64,000 nucleotides of DNA, taken from Caulobacter sp. SL161. GTDB lineage: Bacteria > Pseudomonadota > Alphaproteobacteria > Caulobacterales > Caulobacteraceae. The stretch is from positions 744,001 to 808,000 of the forward strand of contig NZ_JAPPRA010000001.1 in the NCBI RefSeq assembly GCF_026672375.1, written 5' to 3'. Below are positions 18,452 to 27,597 of the stretch, piece by piece (position 1 is the first letter of the stretch; each line of letters opens with the position of its first letter). Below the pieces are notes generated by a model. That model did not search any database. It was given only the letters and a program-made list of their open reading frames with translations, and was not told the origin of the DNA. The position numbers and the translations under genes were made by a program.

Positions 18452-19509
18452 TTCGCCGTTCCCCCGATGGCGGTCATGTCCGGTGTGTTGGCCTCGTAGC
18501 GGTCCCAGCGAGCGGTCAACTCGCGCACCACGACGGAGCCGACACGATAGGCCGAGTCGAACGCAGACACCGCGCCCTCGTCATGAAAGGCGCGCGGAAA
18601 GGCTGGCGCGCCGAGCGGCGGACGCGAATAGTTGCTGGCGGTCCGCAGAACCATCACGCGCTGGAAGTCGACCCTGCCGGCCTTGGCGTAGAGGTCGAGC
18701 ACGTCGAGGATCCCCTGATCCTCGCAGTCGGTCATGACAAAGACCCCGGCGCCGTCGGTCCAAAGCTTGACCCAGTCCTGCGCCCACTGGGTTCGTTTGG
18801 CGCCGTGCCAGAACCGGGTCGCGCCCAAGGCTTCGCCCTTGAGCACGAAGGGCGGTCGTTGGGCGTTGGGCTCTCCGGCGTAGGGGGCCCGTAGCGCGGC
18901 CAGCCCAGGATGGTCGGGAATCTCCACCTTCGACGTCAGGCTGTAGGCCCAGTCGACCAATCGCCAGTTCAGCGCCCACACCATGCCCGAAGAGCCCTCG
19001 GCCGAGCCCTTGACGTTCGGACGCTCGGTCTCGAGCGAATAGAGGCCGTAGGGCCAGTCGGCCGGAACTTCACGGTCATCGACCTCGTAGATCGGATCGG
19101 CGTCGATGACATAGCGGGCCCAGGCGGCGCTGCCGATCGAGGCGGCCTTGGGGTCGACGCCCGCGATCCCGGCCACCAGCCAGTAGGTCTTTGAGAAGTC
19201 GAACCGCTTGTCGAGCAGCAGGGCCGCGACGCTTTCGCGCGCCCGGGCGCGCATGTCGGTCATCACGCCGAGAACGCCGTCCTTGGGCGAATAGCGGGCC
19301 GGATGGCGCAGGCCCGGGACGTCTATGGCCTCGGTGAGCGGCAGGCCCTCGACCCAGGGCTGGAACTCGCCGGGCCGGTCGCCGGTGACCGCGCCGATCT
19401 CGAAGGTGGTCAGGACCACCACCTTGACCGGGATCGGCTTGGCGGGCTGGGCGTGCGCGACAGCGCCGAGTCCCAGCCATAATCCCAGGATCAGTCCCAC
19501 CAGCCGCAT
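18448..19509 (-). CDS. NUP-family purine nucleoside protein, exported
   Basis: Matches the NUP family, historically called purine nucleoside permease but related in fold to nucleoside phosphorylases. I start it at the ATG at 19509, which gives a clean signal peptide (MRLVGLILGLWLGLGAVAHA); a start 63 bases upstream would bury it. Conserved-looking stretches include VVVLTTFEIG, WLVAGIAGVDPKAAS, DQGILDVLDLYAKAG and RTASNYSRPP. There is no transmembrane bundle, so a carrier role is unlikely. It is coupled by ATGA to the downstream purine permease. I infer that it acts in the periplasm on purine nucleosides, releasing bases for that permease. Confidence 0.85.
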   Translation of the reverse strand: MRLVGLILGLWLGLGAVAHAQPAKPIPVKVVVLTTFEIGAVTGDRPGEFQPWVEGLPLTEAIDVPGLRHPARYSPKDGVLGVMTDMRARARESVAALLLDKRFDFSKTYWLVAGIAGVDPKAASIGSAAWARYVIDADPIYEVDDREVPADWPYGLYSLETERPNVKGSAEGSSGMVWALNWRLVDWAYSLTSKVEIPDHPGLAALRAPYAGEPNAQRPPFVLKGEALGATRFWHGAKRTQWAQDWVKLWTDGAGVFVMTDCEDQGILDVLDLYAKAGRVDFQRVMVLRTASNYSRPPLGAPAFPRAFHDEGAVSAFDSAYRVGSVVVRELTARWDRYEANTPDMTAIGGTAK

Positions 19510-19611
19510 CGCCCGCACGCCCCATCGCACCCCGAAGGCTGCGAAGCTGGCGCGCGCCGCTGAGGCTGGCAAGCGCGCTTCGTCGCGACAGGACGTTGGC
19601 GGAGCGGGTGA

Positions 19612-20574
19612 TCAGTCCTTGGTCGGATCGGCGGCGTTGGGATCGCCGTAGGTCAGGGCCACGAAGACGTCCTCCAGATCGGGATCCTCGGTGGCGATAT
19701 CCTTGATGTGAACACCGCTGGCGCGGACGGCCGCCAGCACCTGCTCAACGCTGGACTGGCCCGTACGATAGCTCACCGAGAAGGCGCCGCCGGGGCGCAG
19801 CTTGGTGTCGAAGCCCTCCAGGACCGGGGCGGCGGTCACGGGGCTCTCGGGAGTCACCACCACGTTGCGGCTGTCCATCCGGCTCAGCAGCTTGGCCGTC
19901 GGCTCGCAGGCCACCACCTCGCCCCGATTGATGATGGCGATCTCGTCGCAGAGCTCCTGGGCCTCTTCCAGATAGTGGGTGGTGAGCACGATGGTCACGC
20001 CCAGTTCGTTGAGGCTGGTGACGTACTGCCAAAGCTGACGGCGCAGCTCGACATCGACCCCGGCGGTGGGTTCGTCGAGGATCAGCACCGGCGGCTGATG
20101 GACCATGGCTTTCGCCACCATCAGGCGACGCTTCATGCCGCCGGACAGCTGGCGGACATAGGCGCCCGCCTTGTCGCCGAGGCCGAGAGCGTTCAGCAGT
20201 TCGTCGGTGCGGCGCTCGTTCTTGGGTACGCCATAGAAGCCCGCCTGCACCTCCAGCGACTCGCGCGGGGTGAAGAACACGTCGGCGGCCAGCTCCTGCG
20301 GCACTACGCCGATGGCGGCGCGGGCGTCGCGCGGCCGCTGGTCGATGTCGCGGCCCCAGATGCGGACCGTGCCCGAGCTCTTGCGGACCAGACCCGCCAG
20401 GATGTTGATGAAGGTCGACTTGCCCGCGCCATTGGGCCCCAGCAGGCCGAAGATGGAGCCTCGGGGAATCTTCAGATCAATGCCGTTGAGGGCCCGCTTC
20501 TCCGGCGAGGTCTTGGTGCCGGCATAGGTCTTATAGAGGCCTTCGGCTTCGATGGCGTAGGCGGGAAGGTCCAT
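19612..20574 (-). CDS. ABC transporter ATP-binding protein (ABC-2 type)
   Basis: Cytoplasmic ATPase subunit of an ABC-2-type exporter, 320 residues from the ATG at 20574. The Walker A motif GPNGAGKST is at 46-54. The signature LSGGMKRR and Walker B LILDEPTAGVD follow at about 145-175, then a switch His (LTTHYLEEA). A C-terminal domain of the DUF4162 kind is present, common in ABC-2 ATPases. No permease gene is adjacent, so the membrane partner must be encoded elsewhere. A much longer in-frame extension upstream runs through the divergent gene's promoter region and is rejected. Confidence 0.92.
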   Translation of the reverse strand: MDLPAYAIEAEGLYKTYAGTKTSPEKRALNGIDLKIPRGSIFGLLGPNGAGKSTFINILAGLVRKSSGTVRIWGRDIDQRPRDARAAIGVVPQELAADVFFTPRESLEVQAGFYGVPKNERRTDELLNALGLGDKAGAYVRQLSGGMKRRLMVAKAMVHQPPVLILDEPTAGVDVELRRQLWQYVTSLNELGVTIVLTTHYLEEAQELCDEIAIINRGEVVACEPTAKLLSRMDSRNVVVTPESPVTAAPVLEGFDTKLRPGGAFSVSYRTGQSSVEQVLAAVRASGVHIKDIATEDPDLEDVFVALTYGDPNAADPTKD

Positions 20575-20631
20575 GGAGCGTCCAAAACGGGGCGGCGACG
20601 GCCGGGAAACGTCATTAGCGGCGCGCGTCGA

Positions 20632-20661
20632 TTGACGGCGCCTTTCAGCGTCGCATAGGTA
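20632..20661 (+). promoter_or_regulatory. Possible housekeeping promoter for zinc-finger gene
   Basis: TTGACGGC at 20632, with GTCGCATAGGT downstream, resembles the Caulobacter housekeeping pattern (TTGACGS, spacer, GCTANAWC-like). It lies about 55-80 bases before the ATG at 20714, between divergent genes. The -10 match is partial. Confidence 0.35.
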
Positions 20662-20713
20662 TGCCTCGTTCGCCGCCGCGCCAAGGCCGCGTTCCGAATA
20701 AGGACTCGCCGAC

Positions 20714-20983
20714 ATGGCCAAGACCCCCGCTTCCGCTCCGACCGCCATGGACCTCAACGTGATCGCCGGCCCAGCCCCGGAAACGGTCGCGGTCCGTTCG
20801 CACCGCATCGCCTGCGATGGCGTCGGCGGCGCGCTGGGCCATCCGCGCGTCTGGCTCGAGATGGGCGCGGCCGGCTTTGTCGACTGCCCCTATTGCGACC
20901 GCCGCTTCGTGGCCGCGACCGGCGAGAGCGACGATGGCCATCATTTGCCGGCGGGCGTCTATGAAGGCGCCGGCGGCCACTAA
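20714..20983 (+). CDS. CHCC zinc-finger protein (complex I accessory-like)
   Basis: 89-residue protein with a CHCC zinc site: C34, H43 (GHPRVWLEM), C58 and C61 (CPYC). This pattern matches the zf-CHCC family, which includes the NDUFS6/13-kDa zinc subunit of alphaproteobacterial and mitochondrial complex I. The probable role is in NADH dehydrogenase assembly or stability, although the nuo operon is not in the window. Translation starts at an ATG after a promoter-like region. The next gene starts 20 bases downstream. Confidence 0.85.
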   Translation: MAKTPASAPTAMDLNVIAGPAPETVAVRSHRIACDGVGGALGHPRVWLEMGAAGFVDCPYCDRRFVAATGESDDGHHLPAGVYEGAGGH

Positions 20984-21002
20984 GGCCGCCACCTCTTTCC
21001 CG

Positions 21003-21431
21003 ATGAGCACGTTCCCAGCGGCCCAGCGCGCCGAAACCCTGGCCAAGGCCTGGGAGAAGGCGGAGTGGCCGAACGAGGCGCCGGTGTTGCGCGCCATCGC
21101 CATGCCGTCCGACACCAATCCCGAAGGCGACATCTTCGGCGGTTGGCTGCTGTCGCAGATGGACCTCGCCGCCGCCTCGATCGCGTTCCACCGGGCGGCG
21201 GGCCGCTGTGCGACCATCGCCATCGACGGCATGACCTTCATCAGCCCGGTGTTCGTCGGCGACGAGGTCAGCCTGTTCGCGCGGGTGGTCCACACCGGGC
21301 GAACCTCCCTGAAGGTCCAGGTCGAGGCCTGGCGCCGGCCGCGTGACAGCGAGCAGGCGCACAAGGTGACCGAAGGCGTGTTCACCTTCGTGGCCATCGA
21401 CGAGAACCGGAAATCGCGGCCGCTGCCATAG
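21003..21431 (+). CDS. Acyl-CoA thioesterase, YciA-like hotdog
   Basis: 142-residue single-hotdog protein. The segment RAIAMPSDTNPEGDIFGGWLLSQMDLAAA is the YciA/acyl-CoA hydrolase signature. The Asn-Pro-x-Gly-Asp-x-Phe-Gly-Gly core houses the active-site Asp, and DGMTFISPVFVGDEVSLFARV follows. It hydrolyses acyl-CoA thioesters in the cytoplasm; chain-length preference is unknown. The start at 21003 fits the family. An in-frame ATG at 20961 inside the previous gene would add 14 residues. Confidence 0.9.
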   Translation: MSTFPAAQRAETLAKAWEKAEWPNEAPVLRAIAMPSDTNPEGDIFGGWLLSQMDLAAASIAFHRAAGRCATIAIDGMTFISPVFVGDEVSLFARVVHTGRTSLKVQVEAWRRPRDSEQAHKVTEGVFTFVAIDENRKSRPLP

Positions 21432-21496
21432 GCTGATCGGGTCGGGGCGTTGGAACCGGCTTGCATGACCCGGCTGCACGGGCGTCAGATGGGCGA

Positions 21497-21577
21497 ATGA
21501 GCACGCCCGCATTCGATCTCGACCTTCCGTCGTTTATCGCCCGGATGGTCACCCAGACCCAGATGACGGTGGACTAG
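21497..21577 (+). CDS. Possible 26-residue leader ORF before GNAT gene
   Basis: ATG-initiated frame encoding MSTPAFDLDLPSFIARMVTQ plus six residues, ending TAG two bases before the GTG of the acetyltransferase gene. The close stop-to-start spacing suggests translational coupling or a leader role. The ribosome site (GGGCGA) is weak and no family is recognised, so this may be fortuitous. Confidence 0.3.
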   Translation: MSTPAFDLDLPSFIARMVTQTQMTVD

Positions 21578-21579
21578 CT

Positions 21580-22056
21580 GTGGTTACGCTGCGCGCCACC
21601 CGACCGGGCGATCTCGGCTGGATCATCCAGCGGCACGGCGCGCTGTACGCCGCCGAGCAGGGCTGGGACCATCGGTTCGAGGGCGTCGTGGCGGGCGTCG
21701 TCGCCGACTATGTGAAGACCCATGACCCGGCCCGCGAAGCCTGCTGGATCGCCGAACATGACGGAGCGCCGGTCGGCTCGATCATGCTGGCCAAGGAGAC
21801 CGAAACGGTCGGCCGCCTGCGCCTGCTGCTGGTCGAGCCCTCGGCGCGCGGCCTGGGCGTCGGCGAGGCCCTGATCGCCGCCTGCATCGCCCGGGCCCGC
21901 GAGGCCGGCTACGCCGAGATGGTGCTGTGGACCCAGAGCATCCTGCTGCCGGCGCGCCGCCTCTACGCCCGCTTTGGCTTCGTGCTGGAGGAAAGCTGGG
22001 ACTATGACGGCTTCGCCGAGGGGCTGGTTTCGGAGAGTTGGCGGCTGAAGCTTTGA
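21580..22056 (+). CDS. GNAT family N-acetyltransferase
   Basis: 158-residue acetyl-CoA-dependent N-acetyltransferase. It shows LRATRPGDLGWIIQRHGALYAAEQGWD, then the acetyl-CoA pyrophosphate loop LLVEPSARGLGVGEALI (R/Q-x-x-G-x-G/A type) and the family's RRLYARFGFVLEESW. The N-terminus resembles the acetyltransferase half of MarR-GNAT fusion proteins, but no MarR domain is encoded here. The start is GTG. The substrate is unknown. Confidence 0.88.
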   Translation: MVTLRATRPGDLGWIIQRHGALYAAEQGWDHRFEGVVAGVVADYVKTHDPAREACWIAEHDGAPVGSIMLAKETETVGRLRLLLVEPSARGLGVGEALIAACIARAREAGYAEMVLWTQSILLPARRLYARFGFVLEESWDYDGFAEGLVSESWRLKL

Positions 22057-23676
22057 TCAGCCGGTCAGGTGATCCCTCCACGCCTGACGCAGGACCTTCT
22101 TGTCGATCTTGCCGGTCGCGGTCAGCGGCACGGCGGCGAAGACCACGTCGTCGGGCGTCCACCATTTGACGATCCGGGGCGCCAGGTAGTCGAGCACGGC
22201 GGCCTTGGTGAGCTGTGCGCCCTCGTGAGTCTCGATGACCAGCAGGGGGCGCTCCTCCCACTTGGGATGCGGCACGCCGATCACCGCGGCGATCTTCACG
22301 CCCGGGCAGCCGACGGCGACGTTCTCCAGATCGATCGAGCTGATCCACTCGCCGCCCGACTTGATGACGTCCTTCTGGCGGTCGGTGATGCGCATGAAGC
22401 CGTTGGCGTCCAGGGTGGCGATGTCGCCGGTGTCGAAGAAGCCGTCCTCGCGGGCGGCGTCGGCCTCCTTGCGGAAATAGCGCTTCACCACCCAGGGACC
22501 GCGCACCAGGAGCGCGCCGGAGGTCTCGCCGTCCCAGGGCGCGGCCCGGCCGTCCTCAGTCTCGACCTTCAGCTCGATGCCGAACTGCAGGCGGCCCTGG
22601 CGGGTCCAGATGGCCTCGTCCATGGCCTCCTCGCCCAGCGCCGCCAGGGCCGGGGTGGGGGTGGCGACGACGCCGATCGGGCAGGTCTCGGTCATGCCCC
22701 AGATCTGCAGGGTCTGGACGCCGTAGCGATGCTTGAAGGTCTCGGCCATGGCGCGCGGCACGGCGCTGCCCCCGATCACGACCTTCTTCAGGCTGCCGGG
22801 CCGCTGGCCGTTCCGGTCGAGCCAGTCCAGATACATGGTCCAGATGGTCGGCACGCCGCCGGTGAAGGTGACGCCCTCGCCGTCGATCAGCTGGTGCAGG
22901 CTGGCGCCGTCCATCTTGTCGGCGGGCAAGACGAGCTTGGCCCCGCAGATCGGGGCGCTGAACGGCAGGCCCCAGGCGGTGGCGTGGTAGAGGCTGGAGC
23001 AGGGCATCACCACGTCGAACGGCGTAAAGCCGAACGCGCTGTTTAAGCCCCCCGCCATGGCGTGCAGCACCACGGCCCGGTGCGAATAGAGCACGCCCTT
23101 GGGATCGCCCGTGGTGCCCGAGGTGTAGCAGAGGAAGGCGCCGGCGTTCTCGTCGAAGCTGGGCCAGGGAAACGCATCCGGCTCGCCTTCGATCAGGGTC
23201 TCATAGCCGATCGCCCCGACCGCGCCGGGGACGGTCCGCTCGGCGTCTGACAGCATGACGAAGGTCTTCACCGTGGTCAGTTGCGGCGCGATGCGCTCGA
23301 CCAGGGCCTGGAAATTGCGCTCGAAGAAGAGCACGCCGCTTTCAGCGTGATTGATCGTGTAGACGATCTGCTCATCGAACAGCCGGGGATTGGCCGTGTG
23401 CAGCACCGCGCCGATCCCCGGGACCGCGTAGAACAGCTCCAGGTGCCGATGGGTGTTCCAGGCCAGGGAGGTGACGCGGTCGCCGGCCTTGATCCCCAGT
23501 CGCCGGAGCGCATGGGCCGCCTGGGCCGAACGACGCGCCAGGCGTGCATAGTCATAGCGATGTAGCGGTTCGTCGATCAGCCGCGAGACGATCTCGCGCG
23601 CGCCATGGGCCTGGGCGGCGTAGGTCAGGATGCCGCTGATCATCAGCGGCGTCGTCTGCATCAGGCCCGGGATCAT
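22057..23676 (-). CDS. Fatty acyl-CoA synthetase (AMP-forming)
   Basis: 539-residue member of the ANL adenylating superfamily, which activates a carboxylic acid to acyl-AMP and then acyl-CoA. It has the ATP loop [19 protein letters not shown], the [10 protein letters not shown] motif, [13 protein letters not shown] and a C-terminal [11 protein letters not shown] hinge with a catalytic Lys near the end ([15 protein letters not shown]). The N-terminus ([20 protein letters not shown]) resembles medium/long-chain acyl-CoA ligases. It is tail-to-tail with the GNAT gene, whose stop it abuts. It could serve fatty acid degradation. Confidence 0.92.
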   Translation of the reverse strand: MIPGLMQTTPLMISGILTYAAQAHGAREIVSRLIDEPLHRYDYARLARRSAQAAHALRRLGIKAGDRVTSLAWNTHRHLELFYAVPGIGAVLHTANPRLFDEQIVYTINHAESGVLFFERNFQALVERIAPQLTTVKTFVMLSDAERTVPGAVGAIGYETLIEGEPDAFPWPSFDENAGAFLCYTSGTTGDPKGVLYSHRAVVLHAMAGGLNSAFGFTPFDVVMPCSSLYHATAWGLPFSAPICGAKLVLPADKMDGASLHQLIDGEGVTFTGGVPTIWTMYLDWLDRNGQRPGSLKKVVIGGSAVPRAMAETFKHRYGVQTLQIWGMTETCPIGVVATPTPALAALGEEAMDEAIWTRQGRLQFGIELKVETEDGRAAPWDGETSGALLVRGPWVVKRYFRKEADAAREDGFFDTGDIATLDANGFMRITDRQKDVIKSGGEWISSIDLENVAVGCPGVKIAAVIGVPHPKWEERPLLVIETHEGAQLTKAAVLDYLAPRIVKWWTPDDVVFAAVPLTATGKIDKKVLRQAWRDHLTG

Positions 23677-23740
23677 GGGCGCCTCCCAATTCTTGTCGTT
23701 GGGAGGAGCCTAGAGGGTGAAACGCTTGTTGGAAAAGGGC

Positions 23741-24793
23741 CTAAAGCGCCGCCAGCACCGCGTCGCCCATCTGCGTCGTGGTCAGCGAACCGCCCAGATC
23801 ACGAGTACGGGCGCCGTTGTCTAGGGCGGCCTTCACCGCCGCCAGCAGGGCGTCGGCCGCCTCGGTTTGCTTCAGCGACCAGCGCAGGGCCATCTCGAAC
23901 GACAGGATGGCGGCCAGGGGGTTGGCCAGGCCTTTGCCGGCGATGTCCGGCGCCGAACCGTGGATCGGCTCATAGAGGCCCGGCTTGCCCGGCGCGCCCA
24001 GGGCGGCCGAGGGCAGCATGCCCAGCGAGCCGGTCAGCATGGCGGCCGCGTCCGACAGGATGTCGCCGAACAGGTTGTCAGTGACGATGACGTCGAACTG
24101 CTTGGGCGCGCGGACCAGCTGCATGGCGCAGTTGTCGGCCAGGATGTGCTCCAGCTGAACGTCCGGATATTCGCGGGCGTGCAGGTCGGTGATCACCTGC
24201 TTCCAGAGCAGGCCCGACTCCATGACGTTCGATTTCTCGGCCGAGTGCACCTTGTTGGTGCGGCCACGCGCCAGTTCGAAGGCGACGCGTCCGACGCGCT
24301 CGATCTCGCTGGTCGTATAGACCTGGGTGTCGAAGCCCTTCTTCTGGCCGTCGGCCAGGTCTTCGATGCCGCGCGGCTGACCGAAATAGACCCCGCCCAC
24401 CAGTTCGCGCACGAACATGATGTCCAGGCCCGAGACCAGTTCCGGCTTCAGGCTGGAGGCGCCGGCCAGGGCTTCGAAGCAATAGGCCGGACGCAGGTTG
24501 GCGAACACGTCCATCGCCTTACGCAGGTTCAGCAGACCGGCCTCGGGGCGCAGGTGACGCGGGGCGTCAGCCCATTTGGGCCCACCGACCGCGCCCATCA
24601 GCACCGCGTCGCTGGCGATGGCCTGGTCGCGGACCTCGTCGGTCAGCGGCGTGCCGTGGATGTCATAGCTGGCGCCGCCATAGAGGGCTTCCTCGACGTT
24701 CAGGTCCGGGGTGAGGGCGGCCGCCACGCGGCGCACCTCCGCGCAGACTTCCGGGCCGATGCCGTCGCCGGGCAGGAGGAGAAGAGTCGCCAT
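23741..24793 (-). CDS. leuB: 3-isopropylmalate dehydrogenase LeuB
   Basis: Third enzyme of leucine synthesis: oxidises and decarboxylates 3-isopropylmalate with NAD+. The 350 residues carry [11 protein letters not shown], the substrate loop GPKW...[12 protein letters not shown], the active-site Tyr ([14 protein letters not shown]), and the metal-binding [15 protein letters not shown] with the adenine-site [11 protein letters not shown]. The start is at ATG 24793, one base after the stop of the ABM gene, so the two are co-transcribed. leuD and leuC are upstream on the same strand, separated by a palindromic repeat. Confidence 0.98.
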   Translation of the reverse strand: MATLLLLPGDGIGPEVCAEVRRVAAALTPDLNVEEALYGGASYDIHGTPLTDEVRDQAIASDAVLMGAVGGPKWADAPRHLRPEAGLLNLRKAMDVFANLRPAYCFEALAGASSLKPELVSGLDIMFVRELVGGVYFGQPRGIEDLADGQKKGFDTQVYTTSEIERVGRVAFELARGRTNKVHSAEKSNVMESGLLWKQVITDLHAREYPDVQLEHILADNCAMQLVRAPKQFDVIVTDNLFGDILSDAAAMLTGSLGMLPSAALGAPGKPGLYEPIHGSAPDIAGKGLANPLAAILSFEMALRWSLKQTEAADALLAAVKAALDNGARTRDLGGSLTTTQMGDAVLAAL

Positions 24794-24794
24794 C

Positions 24795-25097
24795 TTAGAT
24801 CTCGCGATAGTCTGAAACGTCGAAGGAGGACATGCGGCGCTCGTACACGCCCAGAGCCGCGCAGGCCGCGCGCCACGCCGCCATATGCGGGCTGGCGCGA
24901 TGGAATTCCAAGGCCGCCGCGTCGGTGAAGTGTTCGAACACCCGGATCAGGCCGGAGTCCAGCGGGTCTTCGGAAAGGGCGTAGGCCAGGCAGCCCGGCT
25001 CGCCGCGCGATCCCTCCACCTGAGCGGCCAGATGCGGACGCAGCTCGGCCAGGCGTTCGGGCGCGATGCGGATCGAACCGGCGAGGATGAGGGTCAT
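24795..25097 (-). CDS. Antibiotic biosynthesis monooxygenase (ABM) domain protein
   Basis: 100-residue dimeric alpha-beta barrel protein of the ABM/putative quinol monooxygenase family: [58 protein letters not shown]. Members are cofactor-free oxygenases or stress proteins; the substrate here is unknown. It sits within the leu cluster between leuD and leuB and ends one base before leuB, so its expression is probably tied to leuB. Confidence 0.85.
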   Translation of the reverse strand: MTLILAGSIRIAPERLAELRPHLAAQVEGSRGEPGCLAYALSEDPLDSGLIRVFEHFTDAAALEFHRASPHMAAWRAACAALGVYERRMSSFDVSDYREI

Positions 25098-25122
25098 GGT
25101 CGCTCAACGCCCCAAAAATTCA

Positions 25123-25225
25123 GTGTCATCCCGGACGCGCTTGCGCGATCCGGGACCCAGGGGCGACGGCGGTGCATCGGCCCCTGGGTCACGGCAGCTC
25201 CGCTGCGCTGCGGCCGGGATGACAC
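25123..25225. repeat. GTGTCATCCCGG palindromic repeat
   Basis: Ends form a perfect 12-bp inverted repeat (GTGTCATCCCGG at 25123 with CCGGGATGACAC ending 25225). Nested inside are GATCCGGGACCCAGGGGC and GGCCCCTGGGTC arms. This is typical of dispersed intergenic palindromes of Caulobacterales. A shorter relative carrying ATCCGGGA and CCGGGATGAC occurs at 61327-61360. It lies between leuD and the ABM gene. Confidence 0.8.
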
Positions 25226-25239
25226 GCTCTACTGCTGCC

Positions 25240-25848
25240 TCAAGCCTCCAGCCAGGGCTGGCTGATGGCGCGCTTGCTCTCGAACAGGTCGATGTCGCCG
25301 CCGTGCATCATCGTCTCGCCGATGGCGTCGAGACCTTTCAGCATCTTTTCCTTGCGGACCGGGTCGATGTCGAAGCTGATCACCTTGCCCGAGGGCGAGA
25401 TCACGGTCTGGGCCTCGAGGTCGACGCTGACCATGTGGTTGCCGCCCTTGGCCTCGTCCATCAGCAGGGCGAGGTCCTCGGGGCTGACCACCACCGGCAG
25501 CAGGCCGTTGTTGAAGCAGTTGTTGAAGAAGATGTCGGCGAAGCTCGTGGAGATCACGCACATGATCCCGAAGTCCATCAGCGCCCAGGGCGCATGCTCG
25601 CGCGAGCTGCCGCAGCCGAAGTTGTCGCCGGCGATCAGCACGGACGCGTTCTTGTACTCGGGCTTGTTCAGCACGAAGTCGCTGATCTCGTTCCCGTCGG
25701 CGTCGAAGCGGAAATCGTAGAACAGGCCCTTGGCCAGACCCTCGCGCTCCACGGTCTTGAGGAACTGCTTGGGGATGATCTGGTCGGTGTCGATATTGGC
25801 CAGCTCCAGCGGAGCCGCACGGCCATCGAGGCGGGTGAAGGCCTTCAT
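25240..25848 (-). CDS. leuD: 3-isopropylmalate dehydratase small subunit LeuD
   Basis: Small subunit of isopropylmalate isomerase (second step of leucine synthesis), 202 residues. The family's substrate-recognition region is visible: [15 protein letters not shown] near the start and [14 protein letters not shown] with a following [17 protein letters not shown]. Its ATG overlaps the leuC stop by one base (TGATG), so the two subunits are translated together. Confidence 0.98.
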   Translation of the reverse strand: MKAFTRLDGRAAPLELANIDTDQIIPKQFLKTVEREGLAKGLFYDFRFDADGNEISDFVLNKPEYKNASVLIAGDNFGCGSSREHAPWALMDFGIMCVISTSFADIFFNNCFNNGLLPVVVSPEDLALLMDEAKGGNHMVSVDLEAQTVISPSGKVISFDIDPVRKEKMLKGLDAIGETMMHGGDIDLFESKRAISQPWLEA

Positions 25849-27284
25849 CAGACGGTCTCCTCCAGGAACGTCCGCACGTCGACCAGATGCCCCGCGATCG
25901 CCGCCGCCGCCGCCATGGCCGGCGAGACGAGGTGGGTGCGGCCGGCGCGGCCCTGGCGGCCCTCGAAGTTGCGGTTGCTGGTCGAGGCGCAGCGCTCGCC
26001 GGGGGCCAGCTTGTCAGGGTTCATGGCTAGGCACATCGAGCAGCCGGGCTCGCGCCAGTCAAAGCCGGCGGCCTTGAAGATCGCGTCCAGGCCTTCTTCC
26101 TCGGCCTGTTCCTTTACGAGGCCAGAGCCGGGAACGACCATCGCCTTGACGTGCGGCGCCACTAGGCGGCCGTGCAGGAAGGCCTCCTGCACCACGGCGG
26201 CGGCGGCGCGCATGTCTTCGATGCGGCTGTTGGTGCACGAGCCGATGAAGACGCGGTCGATCTTGGCTTCCGAGATCGGCTGGCCGGCGGTCAGGCCCAT
26301 ATAATCCAGCGCCCGGTGGGCGGCCGCGCGCTTGTCGGGCGTGGCGAAGCTTTCCGGATCGGGGACGGCGCCAGTGACCGGGATGACGTCCTCGGGGCTG
26401 GTGCCCCAGGTGACCATCGGAACCAAGCTCGAGCCGTCGATCACGACCGTGCGGTCGAAGACGGCGTCCTCGTCGGTGAAGAAGGTCTTCCAGTGGCTCA
26501 GCGCCATGTCCCAGGCCGCGCCCTTGGGGGCGGCGGGCTTGCCCTGGATATAGGCGAAGGTCTTCTCGTCCGGGGCCACCAGACCGGCCTTGGCGCCGCC
26601 CTCGATGGTCAGGTTGCAGAGGGTCATGCGGCCCTCCATCGACAGGCCGCGAATGGCTTCGCCGGCGAATTCGATGACATAGCCGGTGCCGCCGGCGGTG
26701 CCGATCTCGCCGATCACGGCCAGCGCCACGTCCTTGCCGGTGACGCCGGGCGGCAGCTGGCCGTCGACGCGGACCAGCATGTTCTTGGCCTTCTTCTGGC
26801 GCAGGGTCTGGGTGGCCAGGACGTGCTCGACCTCGGACGTGCCGATGCCGTGGGCCAGGGCTCCGAAGGCGCCGTGGGTCGAGGTGTGGCTGTCGCCGCA
26901 GACGATGGTCATGCCCGGCTGGGTGCGGCCCTGCTCGGGACCGACCACGTGGACGATGCCGTTGCGGATGTCGCCCATCGGGAAGAATTCGATGCCGTTG
27001 TCGGCGACGTTGCGGGCCAGGGTCTTCAGCTGCAGGCGCGCTTCTTCGTCCGCCACGGCGTCGACGCCCAGGGCCTGGCCCTCGGTCGGGATGTTGTGGT
27101 CGGCCACGGCGAGCGTGCGATCGGGCCGGCGCACCTTGCGGCCGGCCGCGCGAAGGCCTGCGAAGGCCTGCGGCGTGGTCACCTCATGGATGAGGTGCAG
27201 GTCGATATAGAGGATCGCTTCGCCGCCTGCTTCGCTGACGACGTGGGCGTCCCAGATCTTGTCGTAAAGGGTTTTGCCGGACAT
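25848..27284 (-). CDS. leuC: 3-isopropylmalate dehydratase large subunit LeuC
   Basis: Large [4Fe-4S] subunit of isopropylmalate isomerase. I start it at the ATG at 27284 ([16 protein letters not shown]), giving 478 residues as expected. Cluster ligands are the Cys of IGSCTNSR and the pair in GCSMC. Other hallmarks are [32 protein letters not shown] and the substrate loop [12 protein letters not shown]. The frame stays open about 100 codons upstream but that part is low-complexity Arg/Pro and not LeuC-like. A hairpin and T tract upstream may regulate it. It overlaps leuD by one base. Confidence 0.97.
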   Translation of the reverse strand: MSGKTLYDKIWDAHVVSEAGGEAILYIDLHLIHEVTTPQAFAGLRAAGRKVRRPDRTLAVADHNIPTEGQALGVDAVADEEARLQLKTLARNVADNGIEFFPMGDIRNGIVHVVGPEQGRTQPGMTIVCGDSHTSTHGAFGALAHGIGTSEVEHVLATQTLRQKKAKNMLVRVDGQLPPGVTGKDVALAVIGEIGTAGGTGYVIEFAGEAIRGLSMEGRMTLCNLTIEGGAKAGLVAPDEKTFAYIQGKPAAPKGAAWDMALSHWKTFFTDEDAVFDRTVVIDGSSLVPMVTWGTSPEDVIPVTGAVPDPESFATPDKRAAAHRALDYMGLTAGQPISEAKIDRVFIGSCTNSRIEDMRAAAAVVQEAFLHGRLVAPHVKAMVVPGSGLVKEQAEEEGLDAIFKAAGFDWREPGCSMCLAMNPDKLAPGERCASTSNRNFEGRQGRAGRTHLVSPAMAAAAAIAGHLVDVRTFLEETV

Positions 27285-27597
27285 GGCGGGGATATAGGGC
27301 GGATCGTGCGCCAAAATCCAGAGGCGGGCGGGCCGAGAGCCAAATTCTTGCGCCGTTGATGGCGGTACGGCGACACAAGGCCGGCTAAAACGCAAAGGGC
27401 GCGCCCGTCTTTCGACATGCCGGCGCGCCCTCGCATCGTTTTCAGCCTTCGGGGGCCGATGGGCTCCGCCCGAAGAGGGCCGTCCACTAGAAAGGAGACG
27501 GTCTGGAAGCCCGAGCGACAAGCGCCGGGGGTGAACAAAGCGTCTCACGGATCGGCGTTTTGTCAAGTCGCGTGCGGTCGCACGCAAGCTTGAGCGG
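27285..27597 (-). promoter_or_regulatory. leuC upstream region with attenuator-like hairpins
   Basis: 313 bases between the LysR gene and leuC, both on the minus strand. A TTGACA hexamer (27561-27566 on the minus strand) lies just past the LysR stop. A first hairpin pairs CTTCGGG with CCCGAAG (27447-27475). A second, 10-bp perfect hairpin at 27396-27431 precedes the T tract TGCGTTTTAG. Between TTGACA and the hairpins, the frame in phase with leuC contains five Leu codons in ten ([10 protein letters not shown]), but it has no stop, so it is not a classical leader peptide. Confidence 0.4.
27386..27431 (-). terminator. Terminator-like hairpin upstream of leuC
   Basis: On the minus strand, AGGGCGCGCC pairs perfectly with GGCGCGCCCT over a 16-base loop and is followed by TTGCGTTTT. 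It lies 167 bases after the LysR stop and about 100 bases before the leuC ATG. It either ends the LysR transcript or attenuates leuCD. Confidence 0.6.

Noticed and set aside
27285-27587. LeuC with a 100-residue N-terminal extension
   Set aside because: The extension is Arg/Pro-rich, unlike LeuC, and contains the terminator-like hairpin; [16 protein letters not shown] is the normal start.
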